Source: Ruania alkalisoli (lineage in GTDB: Bacteria > Actinomycetota > Actinomycetes > Actinomycetales > Beutenbergiaceae). Taken from it: a stretch of DNA of 64,000 nucleotides. The notes under the pieces are model-generated. The model searched no databases. It saw only the letters and a list, made by a program, of their open reading frames with translations, and was not told where the DNA came from. Shown here piece after piece: positions 42,261-53,980 of this stretch (positions are counted from its first letter, which is position 1; the number at the start of each line of letters is the position of its first letter). The stretch covers positions 1,955,581 through 2,019,580 of the forward strand of contig NZ_CP063169.1 in assembly GCF_014960965.1 (NCBI RefSeq), read 5' to 3'. A program made the position numbers and the translations under genes.

Positions 42261-42439
42261 CCGAATCACATCGAAATCTGGGTCCGGCCGATCACCCAGG
42301 CGGTGGCAGTCTGCCGCTCGTCGAGAGGCTGGAGGAACTGAACCGCGGGGTCGCAGGACCGATCGGGCTGTGATCACTGACCTGTGGCCCGCAATCACGG
42401 TGATGGTGAGGTACGGGAGCGGGCCGTGCAGACATGAAA

Positions 42440-42473
42440 GCGGCCCCGACGCGTCGAGCGCAATCGGGGCCGC
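42440..42473. other. GC-rich hairpin in the subtilase-M3 peptidase gap
   Basis: GCGGCCCCGA and its exact complement are separated by 14 nt. It lies in the 42261-42652 stretch, which holds no gene; role unknown. TATGAA, 6 nt before the M3 start, is the only other signal seen there. Confidence 0.45.
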
Positions 42474-42652
42474 CGCGCGACCGGCCGTTCAGAGGGGGGC
42501 CGTTCGGCGGTCGCGGCTGACCGGAACTTCTACGCCTCCGAGGGGGACGGGGACTGATTCCGGCTTGCGCACGACTATACGACATCATCCGAGCGTGCGC
42601 GACCATCGATGGAGGCGCGATTCGTGTCCGCACGATCAGGTATGAATGAGGC

Positions 42653-44725
42653 ATGGCCACCCCCGTCCTCACGCCCGACAACCCGTTTGCCGCGCCGTGG
42701 TCCTTGCCCTACGGACTCCCTGATTTCGCAGCGGTCCATACCGAGCATCTGCGTCCAGCGCTCGAGGCAGGCATGGCGCAGCAGCGTCAGGAGTGGGACC
42801 GGATCGCCACCCGGCCCGAGCTTGCGACCGTCGCGAACACCCTCGACGCACTGGAGTCCTCAGGAGCCTTGCTCACGCGAGTCGAGCACGTCTTCCACAC
42901 CCTCGTCAGCTCCGTCGGCACCGATGAGCTTCGCGACATCGAAGCCGAGTACGCCCCGCGGCTGGCCGAGCACGCCGACGCGCTCTGGCTCGACGATCGC
43001 ATCCACGACCGGCTCCGTGAACTGGCCGGTGCCACGCACGACGACGAGACCGCCTGGGTGCTGAACCGGTACCTCACCAGGTACGAACGTTCCGGCATCG
43101 GGCTCGACGCGGCCGGCCGTAGCCGGCTCCGGCACCTCAATGCCCAGATCACCGCCCTGCAGACCCAGTTCGCCCAGCGCGTGGTCAGCGGTCTCGAGGC
43201 GGCGGCCGTTCCCGTCGCCGATGCCGAGTTGTCCGGACTGGCCGAGAGCACCATCTCCGGTCTCCAGCAGGCGGCAGCCGACCGTGGCCAGGGCGGTGCG
43301 CTGGTCACCCTCGGTCTGCCCACCGCGCAGCCGATCGTCGGTCAGGCGCCCGACCGCGGTCTGCGCCAGCGGGTGCACATTGCCTCCGTCTCCCGCGGCA
43401 CGGGGCCGGATACAGCCTCTGACACCCGCCAAATCGTGCTGGAGCTCGCCCGCATCCGCGCCGAACGTGCCGAGTTGCTCGGATTCGCTCACCACGCCGA
43501 CTACGTCGCCCAGGGCGCCACAGCCAAGACGGCGGACGCCGTCACCGGCATGCTCGGCCAGCTGGCTGGGCCGGCCGTCCGCAACGCCCGGCAGGAGGCG
43601 GACGAGCTCGAGCAGGCGTTGCAGCGCGACGAGCCCGGCGCGAGCCTGCAAGCCTGGGACTGGGCGTTCTACGCCGACCGCGTGCGCCAGGATCGCTACT
43701 CCTTCGACGAGGGTGCTCTGCGCCCGTATCTCGAGCTGGACCGTGTGATCCACGACGGTGTCTTCTACGCCGCAGAGCAGTTGTACGGCATCACCTTCAC
43801 CCGCCGTGAGGACCTGCAGGGGTATGCGGACAGGGTGCGCGTCTACGAGGTGTTCGAGGCCGACGGAACCGGCCTGGGCCTGTTCGTGGCCGATTACTAC
43901 GCGCGGGAGGGCAAGCGCGGCGGTGCATGGATGCACCATCTCGTCGATGGCTCCGGACTGCTCGATCGTCGCCCCGTGGTGGTCAACAACCTCAATATCA
44001 ACCGGCCCGGGCCAGGTGAGCCGACGCTGCTGACCTGGGATGAGGTGATCACCGCCTTCCACGAATTCGGTCACGCCCTGCACGGCCTGTTCGCCGACTC
44101 TCGCTACCCGTCCGTCTCGGGCACCTCGGTGCCGCGGGACTTCGTGGAGTTCCCCTCACAGGTGAACGAGATGTGGGCCTGGCACCCGCAGGTGCTGGCC
44201 CGGTTCGCTCGGCACCACGCCACCGGCGAGTCGATGCCGGCCGAGCTCCTGGATCGGCTGCGGCAGTCCCAGTCATTCGGGGAGGGCTTCGCGACCACCG
44301 AGTATCTTGCCGCCGCCCTGCTCGACCAAGCCTGGCACCGCCTTACCCCCGATGAGGTCCCGACCCAGGCAAACGAGGTGGAAGCCTTCGAGGCACGTGC
44401 CCTGGACGAGCACGGTCTCGCCTATCCGCTGGTGCCGCCGCGGTACCGGACCACCTACTTCAACCACACTTTCGGCGGCGGCTATGACGCCGGCTACTAC
44501 TCCTACATCTGGAGCGAGGTGCTAGACGCCGATACCGTGGACTGGTTCCGCCAGGAGGCCAGCGAGAATGAGGACGGCGGGCTGAACCGGGCTGCCGGGC
44601 AGCGCTTTCGCGATGCTCTCCTTTCCCGTGGCCACAGCCAGGACCCGCTCGACTCCTATCGCGACCTGCGAGGCCGCGACCCGATCATCGACCCGTTGCT
44701 GCGACGCCGAGGACTGCACTCATGA
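42653..44725 (+). CDS. M3-family metallopeptidase (peptidyl-dipeptidase Dcp-like)
   Basis: A 690-aa cytoplasmic zinc peptidase. The zinc motif is TAFHEFGHALHGLF near residue 465 (HExxH), with the third ligand Glu in the following ...DFVEFPSQVNEMWAW segment. The N-terminus NPFAAPWSLPYGLPDFAAV and the C-terminal FGGGYDAGYYSYIWSEVL are typical of Dcp and oligopeptidase A. It trims dipeptides or short peptides. Its stop overlaps the M20 start (ATGA), so two peptidases form an operon for peptide breakdown. Confidence 0.94.
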   Translation: MATPVLTPDNPFAAPWSLPYGLPDFAAVHTEHLRPALEAGMAQQRQEWDRIATRPELATVANTLDALESSGALLTRVEHVFHTLVSSVGTDELRDIEAEYAPRLAEHADALWLDDRIHDRLRELAGATHDDETAWVLNRYLTRYERSGIGLDAAGRSRLRHLNAQITALQTQFAQRVVSGLEAAAVPVADAELSGLAESTISGLQQAAADRGQGGALVTLGLPTAQPIVGQAPDRGLRQRVHIASVSRGTGPDTASDTRQIVLELARIRAERAELLGFAHHADYVAQGATAKTADAVTGMLGQLAGPAVRNARQEADELEQALQRDEPGASLQAWDWAFYADRVRQDRYSFDEGALRPYLELDRVIHDGVFYAAEQLYGITFTRREDLQGYADRVRVYEVFEADGTGLGLFVADYYAREGKRGGAWMHHLVDGSGLLDRRPVVVNNLNINRPGPGEPTLLTWDEVITAFHEFGHALHGLFADSRYPSVSGTSVPRDFVEFPSQVNEMWAWHPQVLARFARHHATGESMPAELLDRLRQSQSFGEGFATTEYLAAALLDQAWHRLTPDEVPTQANEVEAFEARALDEHGLAYPLVPPRYRTTYFNHTFGGGYDAGYYSYIWSEVLDADTVDWFRQEASENEDGGLNRAAGQRFRDALLSRGHSQDPLDSYRDLRGRDPIIDPLLRRRGLHS

Positions 44726-46050
44726 GCACCCAGACCCCTACGCCCACTGCTGCTGAGCTGGATGCGGTCCGCATCTGCCGCGAACTGATCCGGATCGACT
44801 CCTCCAACTATGGGGACGGCTCCGGGCCCGGAGAGCGCGAAGCCGCCGAGTATGTGATGGGACTGCTCACCGAGGTCGGCTATGAGCCCGAGTATTTCGA
44901 GTCCGCCGACCGGCGCGCCAACGTGGTGCTGCGCATTCCAGGCGCGGACTCCTTCCGGCCCGCCCTGGTGGTGCACGGCCACCTCGATGTGGTGCCGGCA
45001 CAGGCCCGGGACTGGAAGATGGACCCCTTCGGCGGCGACGAGATGGACGGCATGATCTGGGGCCGGGGTGCCGTGGACATGAAGGACATGGACGCGATGA
45101 TCCTCGCGGTGGTGCGGGACATGAAGCGCAACGGCTGGCAGCCGCCTCGCGATCTGATCATCGCCTTCTTCGCCGACGAGGAACACGGCGGTACCTACGG
45201 CGCCCGGTGGGCGGTGGAGAACCGTCCAGAGCTGTTCGCCGGTGCGACTGAGGCGATCAGCGAAGTCGGCGGCTACTCCGTGGAGCTGGGCGGTCAGCGC
45301 GCCTACTTGCTGCAGACGGCGGAGAAGGGCATCGCGTGGCTGCGGATGATTGCCGAAGGCACGGCAGGGCACGGCTCTCAGATCAACACTGACAACGCCG
45401 TCACCCGGCTCGCCGGAGCAGTTGCGCGGATCGGCGCTCACTCGTGGGGCACCGAGCTGGCGCCGACCGTGCGCGCCCTGCTGGACGGCGTCTCAGACGT
45501 GACCGGGATCGCCTACGACCCGCAGGACCGCGCGTCAATCGATGCGCTGGTCACCTCACTCGGATCGGCGAGCAAGTTCGTCGGGGCGACGCTCTCGACC
45601 TGGGCCAACCCCACGCAGTTGGACGCCGGCTACAAGGCGAATGTCGTGCCGGGAGGAGCCGAGGCGGTCATCGACGTGCGCTTCCTGCCGGGCCAGGAAG
45701 AGCAGACGATGGCGACGCTGCGTAAACTGGCAGGGGAGGGCATTCGGTTCGAGGACGTGCAGCGTTCGATCGCTCTGGAAGTGCCGTTCAGCGGCGACCT
45801 GGTGGACCGGATGGTCGACGCGCTGGACGCGGAGGACCCGGGCGCCGTCGTGCTTCCGTACATGCTCTCGGGCGGCACGGACAACAAGCACCTCGCCGAT
45901 CTGGGGATCACCGGATACGGTTTCGCCCCACTGCAGCTGCCACCTGAGCTAGATTTCGCCGGCATGTTCCACGGCGTGGATGAGCGTGTGCCGGTGGCGG
46001 CGGTGGAGTTCGGCGTCCGCGTGCTGGAGCGGTTCCTGCGGACCTGCTGA
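44722..46050 (+). CDS. M20/M25/M40-family metallopeptidase
   Basis: A 442-aa zinc hydrolase of the ArgE/DapE/ACY1 family. Metal ligands appear in ALVVHGHLDVVPAQ (His and the HxD pair), WGRGAVDMKDMDAMILAV (bridging Asp), and FFADEEHGGTYGA (catalytic Glu pair); the dimerisation insert and a late HGVDERV histidine follow. It removes acyl groups or cleaves dipeptides; the substrate is unknown. It overlaps the M3 gene by 4 nt and is convergent with the DUF5703 gene. Confidence 0.93.
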   Translation: MSTQTPTPTAAELDAVRICRELIRIDSSNYGDGSGPGEREAAEYVMGLLTEVGYEPEYFESADRRANVVLRIPGADSFRPALVVHGHLDVVPAQARDWKMDPFGGDEMDGMIWGRGAVDMKDMDAMILAVVRDMKRNGWQPPRDLIIAFFADEEHGGTYGARWAVENRPELFAGATEAISEVGGYSVELGGQRAYLLQTAEKGIAWLRMIAEGTAGHGSQINTDNAVTRLAGAVARIGAHSWGTELAPTVRALLDGVSDVTGIAYDPQDRASIDALVTSLGSASKFVGATLSTWANPTQLDAGYKANVVPGGAEAVIDVRFLPGQEEQTMATLRKLAGEGIRFEDVQRSIALEVPFSGDLVDRMVDALDAEDPGAVVLPYMLSGGTDNKHLADLGITGYGFAPLQLPPELDFAGMFHGVDERVPVAAVEFGVRVLERFLRTC

Positions 46051-46068
46051 GGCTGCGACCGCTCTGGC

Positions 46069-46299
46069 TCACAGGGTGCTGACCACCCGGATGATCTTGC
46101 GGCGCAACCACACCTTCCGCACCCCGCCCAGGTAGATGCGGTGGCGCGAGAGCTCCCAGCGGCCGTACTCGGCCTGCTCGGTGAGCAGCTGGCGCACATC
46201 GGTGCGGCTCGCGCTCGGCGGGATGGAGACCACGCGGAACTCGTACTGAGCGGCCGACCGTGTCGATCGTGTCGATCGTGTTGCGGGAGTTCCTGCCAT
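46069..46299 (-). CDS. DUF5703-family small protein
   Basis: A 76-aa basic protein. QYEFRVVSIPPSASRTDVRQ, LLTEQAEYGRWELSRHRIYL and GGVRKVWLRRKIIRV match the DUF5703 pattern common in actinobacteria. Function unknown; small size and Arg/Lys content may fit RNA binding, which is only a guess. An STRSTRS repeat in the N-terminus comes from a GATCGTGTC-type DNA repeat. A -10 box lies 6 nt upstream. Confidence 0.8.
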   Translation of the reverse strand: MAGTPATRSTRSTRSAAQYEFRVVSIPPSASRTDVRQLLTEQAEYGRWELSRHRIYLGGVRKVWLRRKIIRVVSTL

Positions 46300-46305
46300 G
46301 GCGAC

Positions 46306-46311
46306 ACCATA
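46306..46311 (-). promoter_or_regulatory. -10 box of the DUF5703 gene (leaderless)
   Basis: TATGGT on the minus strand, 6 nt before ATG 46299. Confidence 0.55.
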
Positions 46312-46411
46312 GTCGCCCCCGGCCCGAGTGTGGGTCAGCAGCGGGGCCGGGTGTGCCAGAGCGCACTGGACCGGGCCGAAAATGGCTCTCCACCCAGCCG
46401 GTTGAAGGTGC

Positions 46412-46417
46412 TACGGT
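46412..46417 (+). promoter_or_regulatory. -10 box of the acidic-protein gene (leaderless)
   Basis: TACGGT ends 6 nt before ATG 46424. Confidence 0.55.
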
Positions 46418-46423
46418 CAGGCC

Positions 46424-46735
46424 ATGGCCAAGGATCTGCGCGCTGCGCTGGACGATCTCCTCACCGCTTTTGAGGCTCACCTCGACGCTGCCGAGGGTGC
46501 TCCGGAGGATGACGACCCGACCGTGCTGAACGCGGCCGCGGCACTCGCTGACGCCTTCGAGAACTACGACGAGATGCTCTACGACGAGCTCGGGGTGGAC
46601 ACTCCGTTCGTCGTCTATGACGGCGATGAGGACGATCTCGAGGATGATGACCTCGACGAGTTCGACACCGATGACAGTGATGACTCCGACGCCTACGACG
46701 ACGATCTTGAGGTCGAGGTGGACGACCAGCGCTGA
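46424..46735 (+). CDS. Small acidic protein of unknown function
   Basis: A 103-aa protein. Residues 1-45 are predicted helical (DLRAALDDLLTAFEAHLDAA and AAALADAFENYDEMLYDEL); residues 60-103 are almost all Asp and Glu (YDGDEDDLEDDDLDEFD and onward). No enzyme motif. Similar actinobacterial proteins are sometimes labelled primosomal, without visible support here. A DNA-mimic or binding-partner role is only possible. Its 3' end faces the aldo/keto reductase. Confidence 0.68.
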   Translation: MAKDLRAALDDLLTAFEAHLDAAEGAPEDDDPTVLNAAAALADAFENYDEMLYDELGVDTPFVVYDGDEDDLEDDDLDEFDTDDSDDSDAYDDDLEVEVDDQR

Positions 46736-46763
46736 GCGCTGATCGCTGCGCACTCATCGCTGA

Positions 46764-46791
46764 GTCGCTGAGTCGGACGGGCCTCAGCGAC
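46764..46791. terminator. Small hairpin between the acidic protein and aldo/keto reductase genes
   Basis: GTCGCTGAG (46764-46772) and its exact complement (46783-46791) enclose 10 nt. It covers the reductase stop, and sits 28 bp past the acidic-protein stop, so it could end both convergent transcripts. Confidence 0.45.
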
Positions 46792-47758
46792 GCTCGGGAT
46801 ACCCGAGGACTGGTGCGGTGATCTCGTCGAGCGCATCCCGGATCTGCTCGGGAAGTTCCAGGTCCACCGCTGCCAGTGAGCCCCGTAGTTGGGCTGGGGT
46901 CCGTGCTCCCACGACGGCGGAGCTCACCCCGGGCGTGTCCCGCACCCAGGCCAGGGCCACCTCGACCGGTGCACGGCCCAGTCCGTCCGCAGCCGTAACC
47001 ACGGCCTCGACCACGCTGCGCGAGCCGTCGGTCAGATAGGGCTCGACGAACCCGCGCAGGTGCGGAGATGCCGCCCGGGAGTCGGCGGGTACCGAGCGCC
47101 GGTACTTGCCGCTGAGCACTCCGCGTCCCAGGGGAGACCAGGCGAGCACGCCCGCACCGAGAGCCCTGGCACCTGGGAGGAGTTCACGTTCGATCCCGCG
47201 CTGCAGCAGAGAGAACTCCATCTGCACTGCTGCCAGGCCAGGGGAGAGACCCGGCGACAGACCCGGTCCGCACTCCAGCAAGGTGGCCGCGCGTGCGGTC
47301 TGCCAGGCGGGATGGTTCGCGAGCCCGACATACCGGGTGCGGCCGCTGTCGACAGCGTGGCGCAGCGCCGAGACGGTTTCCTCGAGCGGGGTGCCTGGAT
47401 CAGGGGCCTGGACGAGCCACACGTCGAGGTGATCGGTCCCCAACCGCTTCAAGGTGGCGTCGAGCCCGTCGAGCAACGCGCCCCGAGAGGCGTCCACACG
47501 GCCGTCTCGCACGCCGGCCTTCGAGCACAGCAACAACTCGTCGCGTTCGGCGACCGTGCCCAGCAGACCACCGATGACCTCTTCTGCCATGCCTCCGGAG
47601 TAGGTGGCTGCCGTGTCCAGCAGCGTTCCTCCGGCATCCAGGAAGACCTTGAGCTGTTCGGCAGCCTCGTGCTCGTCGGTGTCGCGCCCCCAGGTCATCG
47701 TTCCCAGTGCCACCGAGGAGACACGCAGTCCGCTCGCGCCCAGTCGCCGTGTCTGCAT
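46784..47758 (-). CDS. Aldo/keto reductase-family protein (catalytic His replaced by Gln)
   Basis: A 324-aa TIM-barrel NADPH-dependent oxidoreductase. Tetrad positions are Asp48 and Tyr53 in [14 protein letters not shown], Lys80 in LLLCSKAG, and Gln117 in [12 protein letters not shown], where family members normally have His. NADPH-loop residues are in [15 protein letters not shown]. Loss of the His changes proton transfer; some AKR groups tolerate other residues. The repeat [10 protein letters not shown] near residue 185 is unusual. Start ATG 47758 is preferred to 47779 by the family start [13 protein letters not shown] and a -10 box 7 nt away. Confidence 0.87.
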   Translation of the reverse strand: MQTRRLGASGLRVSSVALGTMTWGRDTDEHEAAEQLKVFLDAGGTLLDTAATYSGGMAEEVIGGLLGTVAERDELLLCSKAGVRDGRVDASRGALLDGLDATLKRLGTDHLDVWLVQAPDPGTPLEETVSALRHAVDSGRTRYVGLANHPAWQTARAATLLECGPGLSPGLSPGLAAVQMEFSLLQRGIERELLPGARALGAGVLAWSPLGRGVLSGKYRRSVPADSRAASPHLRGFVEPYLTDGSRSVVEAVVTAADGLGRAPVEVALAWVRDTPGVSSAVVGARTPAQLRGSLAAVDLELPEQIRDALDEITAPVLGYPERR

Positions 47759-47765
47759 GGCAGCG

Positions 47766-47771
47766 AGGTTA
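47766..47771 (-). promoter_or_regulatory. -10 box of the aldo/keto reductase gene (leaderless)
   Basis: TAACCT on the minus strand, 7 nt before ATG 47758. Confidence 0.5.
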
Positions 47772-47795
47772 CCCGTCATGACCGGGTCGGCCGGT

Positions 47796-47801
47796 TATCG
47801 T
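47796..47801 (+). promoter_or_regulatory. -10 box of uppP (near-leaderless)
   Basis: TATCGT ends 8 nt before GTG 47810; divergent from the reductase box 24 bp away. Confidence 0.45.
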
Positions 47802-47809
47802 TGGGCCTC

Positions 47810-48655
47810 GTGACATGGTGGGAAGCCCTCGTGCTGGGGGTCATACAAGGACTGACCGAGTTCCTCCCGATCTCCTCGAGTGCGCACCTGCGCATCGTTG
47901 GTGATCTGATGGGACAGGACCCGGGGGCGGCGTTCACCGCCATCACCCAGATCGGAACCGAGGCCGCGGTGGTGCTCTACTTCCGACGTGACATCGCCCG
48001 GATCATCAGCCGATGGGCCCAGGCGCTCCCGGTGGGGCCCTGGAAGAACCAGGTGCCCCGCAATGATCCGGACGCCCGCATGGGATGGTTCGTCATCTGC
48101 GGCTCCATCCCCATCGTGGTGCTCGGGCTGCTGTTCCAGGATGCGATCGAGCATGCGTTGCGTAACCTCTATCTCACCGCGCTCGTTCTCTCCGTGTTCG
48201 CGGTGATCCTCGGGATCGCCGACGTCCGTGGCCGGAAGGAGCGCGTGCTGACCCAGTTGACCTGGAAGCACGCCTGGTTGTACGGCTTCGCGCAGTCGCT
48301 CGCGTTGGTGCCCGGCGTGTCCCGCTCCGGCGGAACCATCACCGCCGGCCTCCTCATGGGCTACACCCGGGAGGCGGCGGCGCGGTACTCCTTCCTGCTC
48401 GCGATCCCGGCCGTCTTGGGTTCTGGCTTCTACCAGCTCGTCAAGAGCGGAGGTACCGGTGGCGCCGCGGGCTTCGGCCCCACCCTGCTCGCCACGATCG
48501 TGGCATTCGGCGTCGGCTACGTGGTGATCATCGCGTTCTTGAAGATCGTCTCGACCTACTCCTACCTCCCCTTCGTCTACTACCGCATCGTGCTGTCGGT
48601 GATCGTCGTGGCGCTGCTGCTGGCCGGAGTCGTTGCCCCGCTGCCGAGCACGTGA
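47810..48655 (+). CDS. uppP: Undecaprenyl-diphosphatase (BacA type)
   Basis: A 281-aa membrane enzyme that dephosphorylates undecaprenyl pyrophosphate, recycling the lipid carrier of peptidoglycan synthesis; activity confers bacitracin tolerance in the family. The signature (E/Q)xxxE is in [19 protein letters not shown] at residues 9-27, and [10 protein letters not shown] near residue 165 is the second catalytic motif. About eight membrane segments. GTG 47810 starts at [10 protein letters not shown], the usual length. It is followed by mshC 52 bp away. Confidence 0.95.
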   Translation: MTWWEALVLGVIQGLTEFLPISSSAHLRIVGDLMGQDPGAAFTAITQIGTEAAVVLYFRRDIARIISRWAQALPVGPWKNQVPRNDPDARMGWFVICGSIPIVVLGLLFQDAIEHALRNLYLTALVLSVFAVILGIADVRGRKERVLTQLTWKHAWLYGFAQSLALVPGVSRSGGTITAGLLMGYTREAAARYSFLLAIPAVLGSGFYQLVKSGGTGGAAGFGPTLLATIVAFGVGYVVIIAFLKIVSTYSYLPFVYYRIVLSVIVVALLLAGVVAPLPST

Positions 48656-48695
48656 CCCAGGGCACGCTGTGGTCAGAGCCGCCCGAGCCACTCGT

Positions 48696-48701
48696 TAGGC
48701 T
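48696..48701 (+). promoter_or_regulatory. -10 box of mshC (leaderless)
   Basis: TAGGCT ends 6 nt before GTG 48708. Confidence 0.55.
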
Positions 48702-48707
48702 GAGATC

Positions 48708-49967
48708 GTGCAATCTTGGACGAGCCCTGCGATCCCTGCGCTGCCCGGTCGGGGTCAGCGTCCCCAGTTGCATGACACAGCCACCGGAGAACGTGTCGAT
48801 CCTGTCAGCGAGGGCGTGGGAACCCTGTACGTATGTGGGATCACTCCCTACGACTCCACTCACCTCGGCCATGCGTTCACCTATGTGGCCTTCGACACCC
48901 TGAATCGCGTCTGGCGCGACGCCGGGGTTGACGTCCGCTACGCACAGAACATCACCGACATCGACGACCCGCTGCTCGAGCGGGCGGAGGCGACCGGGGT
49001 TGACTGGCGAGATCTGGCCAACGACCAGATCGACCTGTTCCGCTCGGACATGTCCACACTGCGGGTGCTGCCGCCTGACCACTACATCGGCGTGGTGGAG
49101 GCGATGGACCTGCTGGTGACCGCCGTCGAGGCGATGCTCGCCGCCGGTGCCGCCTACCGGGTCGAGCAGGACATCTACGCCGACCTCTCCGCCGACGACC
49201 GGTTCGGCTCGCTCAGCCACCTCGACCCGGAAGCGATGGCCACGCTGTTCGCCGAACGCGGCGGGGACCCGGACCGGCCAGGCAAGCGCGCCCCGTTGGA
49301 CCCGCTGCTGTGGCGCGGCCAGCGTCCGGGCGAGCCCCACTGGGACGGGCATAGTCTCGGACCCGGGCGGCCGGGATGGCACATCGAGTGCGGTGCGATC
49401 GCCGCCGATTACCTGGGTCTGCCCGTGAGCGTGCAAGGGGGCGGTCAAGACCTGATCTTCCCGCATCACGAGATGGGCACCAGTCATCTGCGGTTCCTGC
49501 CCGATCCGGGCACGCACGGCGATCAGAGCACCCAGGGCAGGTCACGGGAACCGATCCGGTGCTTCGTCCACACGGGACTGGTGGCCTACCAGGGCCACAA
49601 GATGAGCAAGTCGCTGGGGAACCTGGTGTTCATCTCGCGCCTGGTCGCCCACGGGGTGGACCCGCGCGCGATCCGGCTGGCGCTGCTCGACCACACCTAC
49701 CGCGATTCCTGGGAGTTCACACACCCCCAACTGGAGATCGCCGGCACCCGGCTCGCGCGCTGGCGTCAGGTTGCCGCCGAGCCCGTCCGGGAAGAATCCA
49801 CAGCGGCGAAATTCCTGGAGCGGTTGCGAACTGCCCTGGCCGACGATCTCGACACCCCGGAGGCGTTGCGAGTTCTCGACTCCTGGGCCCGTGAGCGTGG
49901 TGCGGGGGACCCTGGGCTGTTCGCCGACGCCGTCGACGCGCTCCTCGGTGTGGACTTGCGAGACTGA
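48708..49967 (+). CDS. mshC: Mycothiol ligase: L-cysteine:1D-myo-inositol 2-amino-2-deoxy-alpha-D-glucopyranoside ligase
   Basis: A 419-aa cysteinyl-tRNA-synthetase homologue that joins cysteine to GlcN-inositol with ATP, the third-stage step of mycothiol synthesis. The HIGH-type motif is STHLGHAFTYVAFDT near residue 50, the zinc site uses Cys in LYVCGITPYDSTH and WHIECGAI with GGGQDLIFPHHE, and KMSKS is HKMSKSLGN near residue 295. The short length and truncated C-terminus separate it from CysS. Its presence shows that the organism makes mycothiol. The gene faces the PAC2 gene convergently. Confidence 0.96.
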   Translation: MQSWTSPAIPALPGRGQRPQLHDTATGERVDPVSEGVGTLYVCGITPYDSTHLGHAFTYVAFDTLNRVWRDAGVDVRYAQNITDIDDPLLERAEATGVDWRDLANDQIDLFRSDMSTLRVLPPDHYIGVVEAMDLLVTAVEAMLAAGAAYRVEQDIYADLSADDRFGSLSHLDPEAMATLFAERGGDPDRPGKRAPLDPLLWRGQRPGEPHWDGHSLGPGRPGWHIECGAIAADYLGLPVSVQGGGQDLIFPHHEMGTSHLRFLPDPGTHGDQSTQGRSREPIRCFVHTGLVAYQGHKMSKSLGNLVFISRLVAHGVDPRAIRLALLDHTYRDSWEFTHPQLEIAGTRLARWRQVAAEPVREESTAAKFLERLRTALADDLDTPEALRVLDSWARERGAGDPGLFADAVDALLGVDLRD

Positions 49968-50012
49968 TCCCCCCAGCACACTGATCACCCCAGCACTGAG
50001 CCCAGAAGGTGA

Positions 50013-50906
50013 TCAGCCCGGCCCGTGCCCAGGATCGCGGCGGCGCAGGAACTTCTCGAACTCCCGCGCGATCGCCTCGCCCGAAGCCTCCGGGAGCTCG
50101 GCGGTGTCCTTGGCCTCTTCCAGCTGCTGCACGTACTCGGCCACCTCCGGATCGTCCGAGGCGAGCTCGTCGACGCCGTCCTGCCACGCCTTCGCGTCTT
50201 CCGGCAGGTCTCCCACCGGGGTGGGCTCGCCGAGCAGTTCATCCAGAGCCGTGAGGATGGCCAGTGTGGCCTTGGGCGACGGCGGTTGTGCCACATAGTG
50301 CGGGACGGCTGCCCACACGTTCAGCGCGTGCATGTTGCGGTCGGCAGCCAGGTGAGTCAGCACCCCGGTGATCCCGGTCGGGCCGTCGTAGTCGCTCTCC
50401 TCAACGTCCAGCAACGCCTGCACCCGCCGGTCGTCCGAACTCGTCTGCACCGGAATCGGCCGGGTGTGTGGCACATCGGCGAGCAATGCCCCGAGGCACA
50501 CCACGGTTCCGACATCCAGCTCCTCGGCGATGTCGAGCAGCTGGCCACAGAAATCGCGCCACCGCATCGACGGCTCCACGCCCTGGACGAGCACGAGCCG
50601 CCGCCCTCGCTGCGGTGTGGCCGTCACTGAGACCGTCGTACTCGGCCAGGTGAGTACTCGGTGGCCCCGTTCGTCACGGCTGATCGTCGGGCGGTTGACC
50701 TGGAAGTCGTGGAACAGGTCAGGATCGAGGCGACTCACCTCCCGCACGTCCCAGGATTCGGCGATGTGCGCCAACGCCGAGCTCGCCGCCGAACCGGCGT
50801 CGTTCCACCCCTCGAACGCAGCGATGAGCATCGCCGGAGGCACCTCGGTGCCGGTGTCTGCGGTGTCGTCGGGGTCCGAGCCGCGGTGGCGTGGCGGAGT
50901 GGTCAC
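50013..50906 (-). CDS. PAC2-family protein (proteasome assembly chaperone-like)
   Basis: A 297-aa protein of the PAC2 family. Visible segments are PAMLIAAFEGWNDAGSAASS, LVLVQGVEPSMRWRDFCGQL, VCLGALLADVPHTRPIPV and TGITGVLTHLAADRNM. In eukaryotes PAC2 helps assemble proteasome alpha rings; in actinobacteria the gene is regularly near the 20S proteasome locus, but a chaperone function there is not established. GTG 50904-50906 has a TAGGCT box 6 nt before it. It is divergent from the HAD gene. Confidence 0.88.
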   Translation of the reverse strand: MTTPPRHRGSDPDDTADTGTEVPPAMLIAAFEGWNDAGSAASSALAHIAESWDVREVSRLDPDLFHDFQVNRPTISRDERGHRVLTWPSTTVSVTATPQRGRRLVLVQGVEPSMRWRDFCGQLLDIAEELDVGTVVCLGALLADVPHTRPIPVQTSSDDRRVQALLDVEESDYDGPTGITGVLTHLAADRNMHALNVWAAVPHYVAQPPSPKATLAILTALDELLGEPTPVGDLPEDAKAWQDGVDELASDDPEVAEYVQQLEEAKDTAELPEASGEAIAREFEKFLRRRDPGHGPG

Positions 50907-50912
50907 CAGTCC

Positions 50913-50918
50913 AGCCTA
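50913..50918 (-). promoter_or_regulatory. -10 box of the PAC2 gene (leaderless)
   Basis: TAGGCT on the minus strand, 6 nt before GTG 50906. Confidence 0.55.
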
Positions 50919-50972
50919 CGACGCCGTCGCCTCCTGTCCGCTCGTGGCGCCAGCCCCAGGCCTGGTACGCCG

Positions 50973-50978
50973 TAGACT
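50973..50978 (+). promoter_or_regulatory. -10 box of the HAD gene at 50985 (leaderless)
   Basis: TAGACT ends 6 nt before GTG 50985. Confidence 0.55.
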
Positions 50979-50984
50979 CGGCGA

Positions 50985-51678
50985 GTGCCTCGAACCACCA
51001 CTGAGACCGATCTCGCCGCCGTCCTGTGGGATATGGACGGCACCCTGGTCGACACCGAGCCCTACTGGATCGCCGTCGAGATGGAGTTGGCGGCCGCACA
51101 TGGCGGCTCCTGGGACGAATCACTCGGTACCGATCTGGTCGGAATGCCGTTGCAGGTCTCGGCTGCCGCGCTGCGCGACCGGGCCGGGGTACGCGGCAGC
51201 GTCGAGGAGATCATCGAGTTGATGATCGCGGGCGTCATCGACCGGATCGCCACGCGCGGGCTGCCGTGGCGGCCCGGGGCCCGGGAACTGCTCGAGGAGC
51301 TTCGCGCCGCTGGAGTCCCGCTCGCGCTGGTCACCATGTCCTGGCGGCGGCTGACGGATGTGGTGCTGGCCGCCTTGGAACCGAACCCGTTCACCGTGAT
51401 CGTCACCGGCGATGAGGTCACCCGCGGCAAACCCCATCCGGAGCCCTACCTGCGAGCCGCCGCAGAGCTCGGGGTCGACCCGGCGTCCTGCGTCGCGATC
51501 GAGGATTCGCTGCCGGGTCTTGCCTCGGCGGAAGCATCGGGCGCTGCTGTCATCGGCGTGCAGGCCAAGGTCCCCATCCCGGCAGCCAAGGGCCGCAGCA
51601 GGTTTCCCAGTCTTGCCGGAATCACCGTCGCCGATCTGCGTCGCATCGTCGCCGGAGATATGGATGACCGGCTACCAG

Positions 51679-51686
<8 letters not shown>
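50985..51686 (+). CDS. HAD-superfamily hydrolase
   Basis: A 233-aa HAD phosphatase with motif I AVLWDMDGTLVDTEPYW, motif II LALVTMSWRRLTDVV, motif III in TRGKPHPEPYLRAA and motif IV CVAIEDSLPGLASAEASG. It is similar in plan to the HAD protein at 6930-7607 (shared DMDGTLVDTEP and GS(V/I)EEII cap region), so the two may be paralogues. HAD genes are frequent at this spot beside PAC2 and the proteasome operon; the substrate is unknown. It overlaps the M50 start by 8 bp. Confidence 0.87.
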
Positions 51687-53954
<2,268 letters not shown>

Positions 53955-53980
53955 GAGTCCGGGCGCAGGAGGGAGCAGCG

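Noticed and set aside
46424-46735. Primosomal protein label for the acidic protein
   Set aside because: Nothing in the 103 residues resembles a primosome component; only an acidic tail and short helices are visible.
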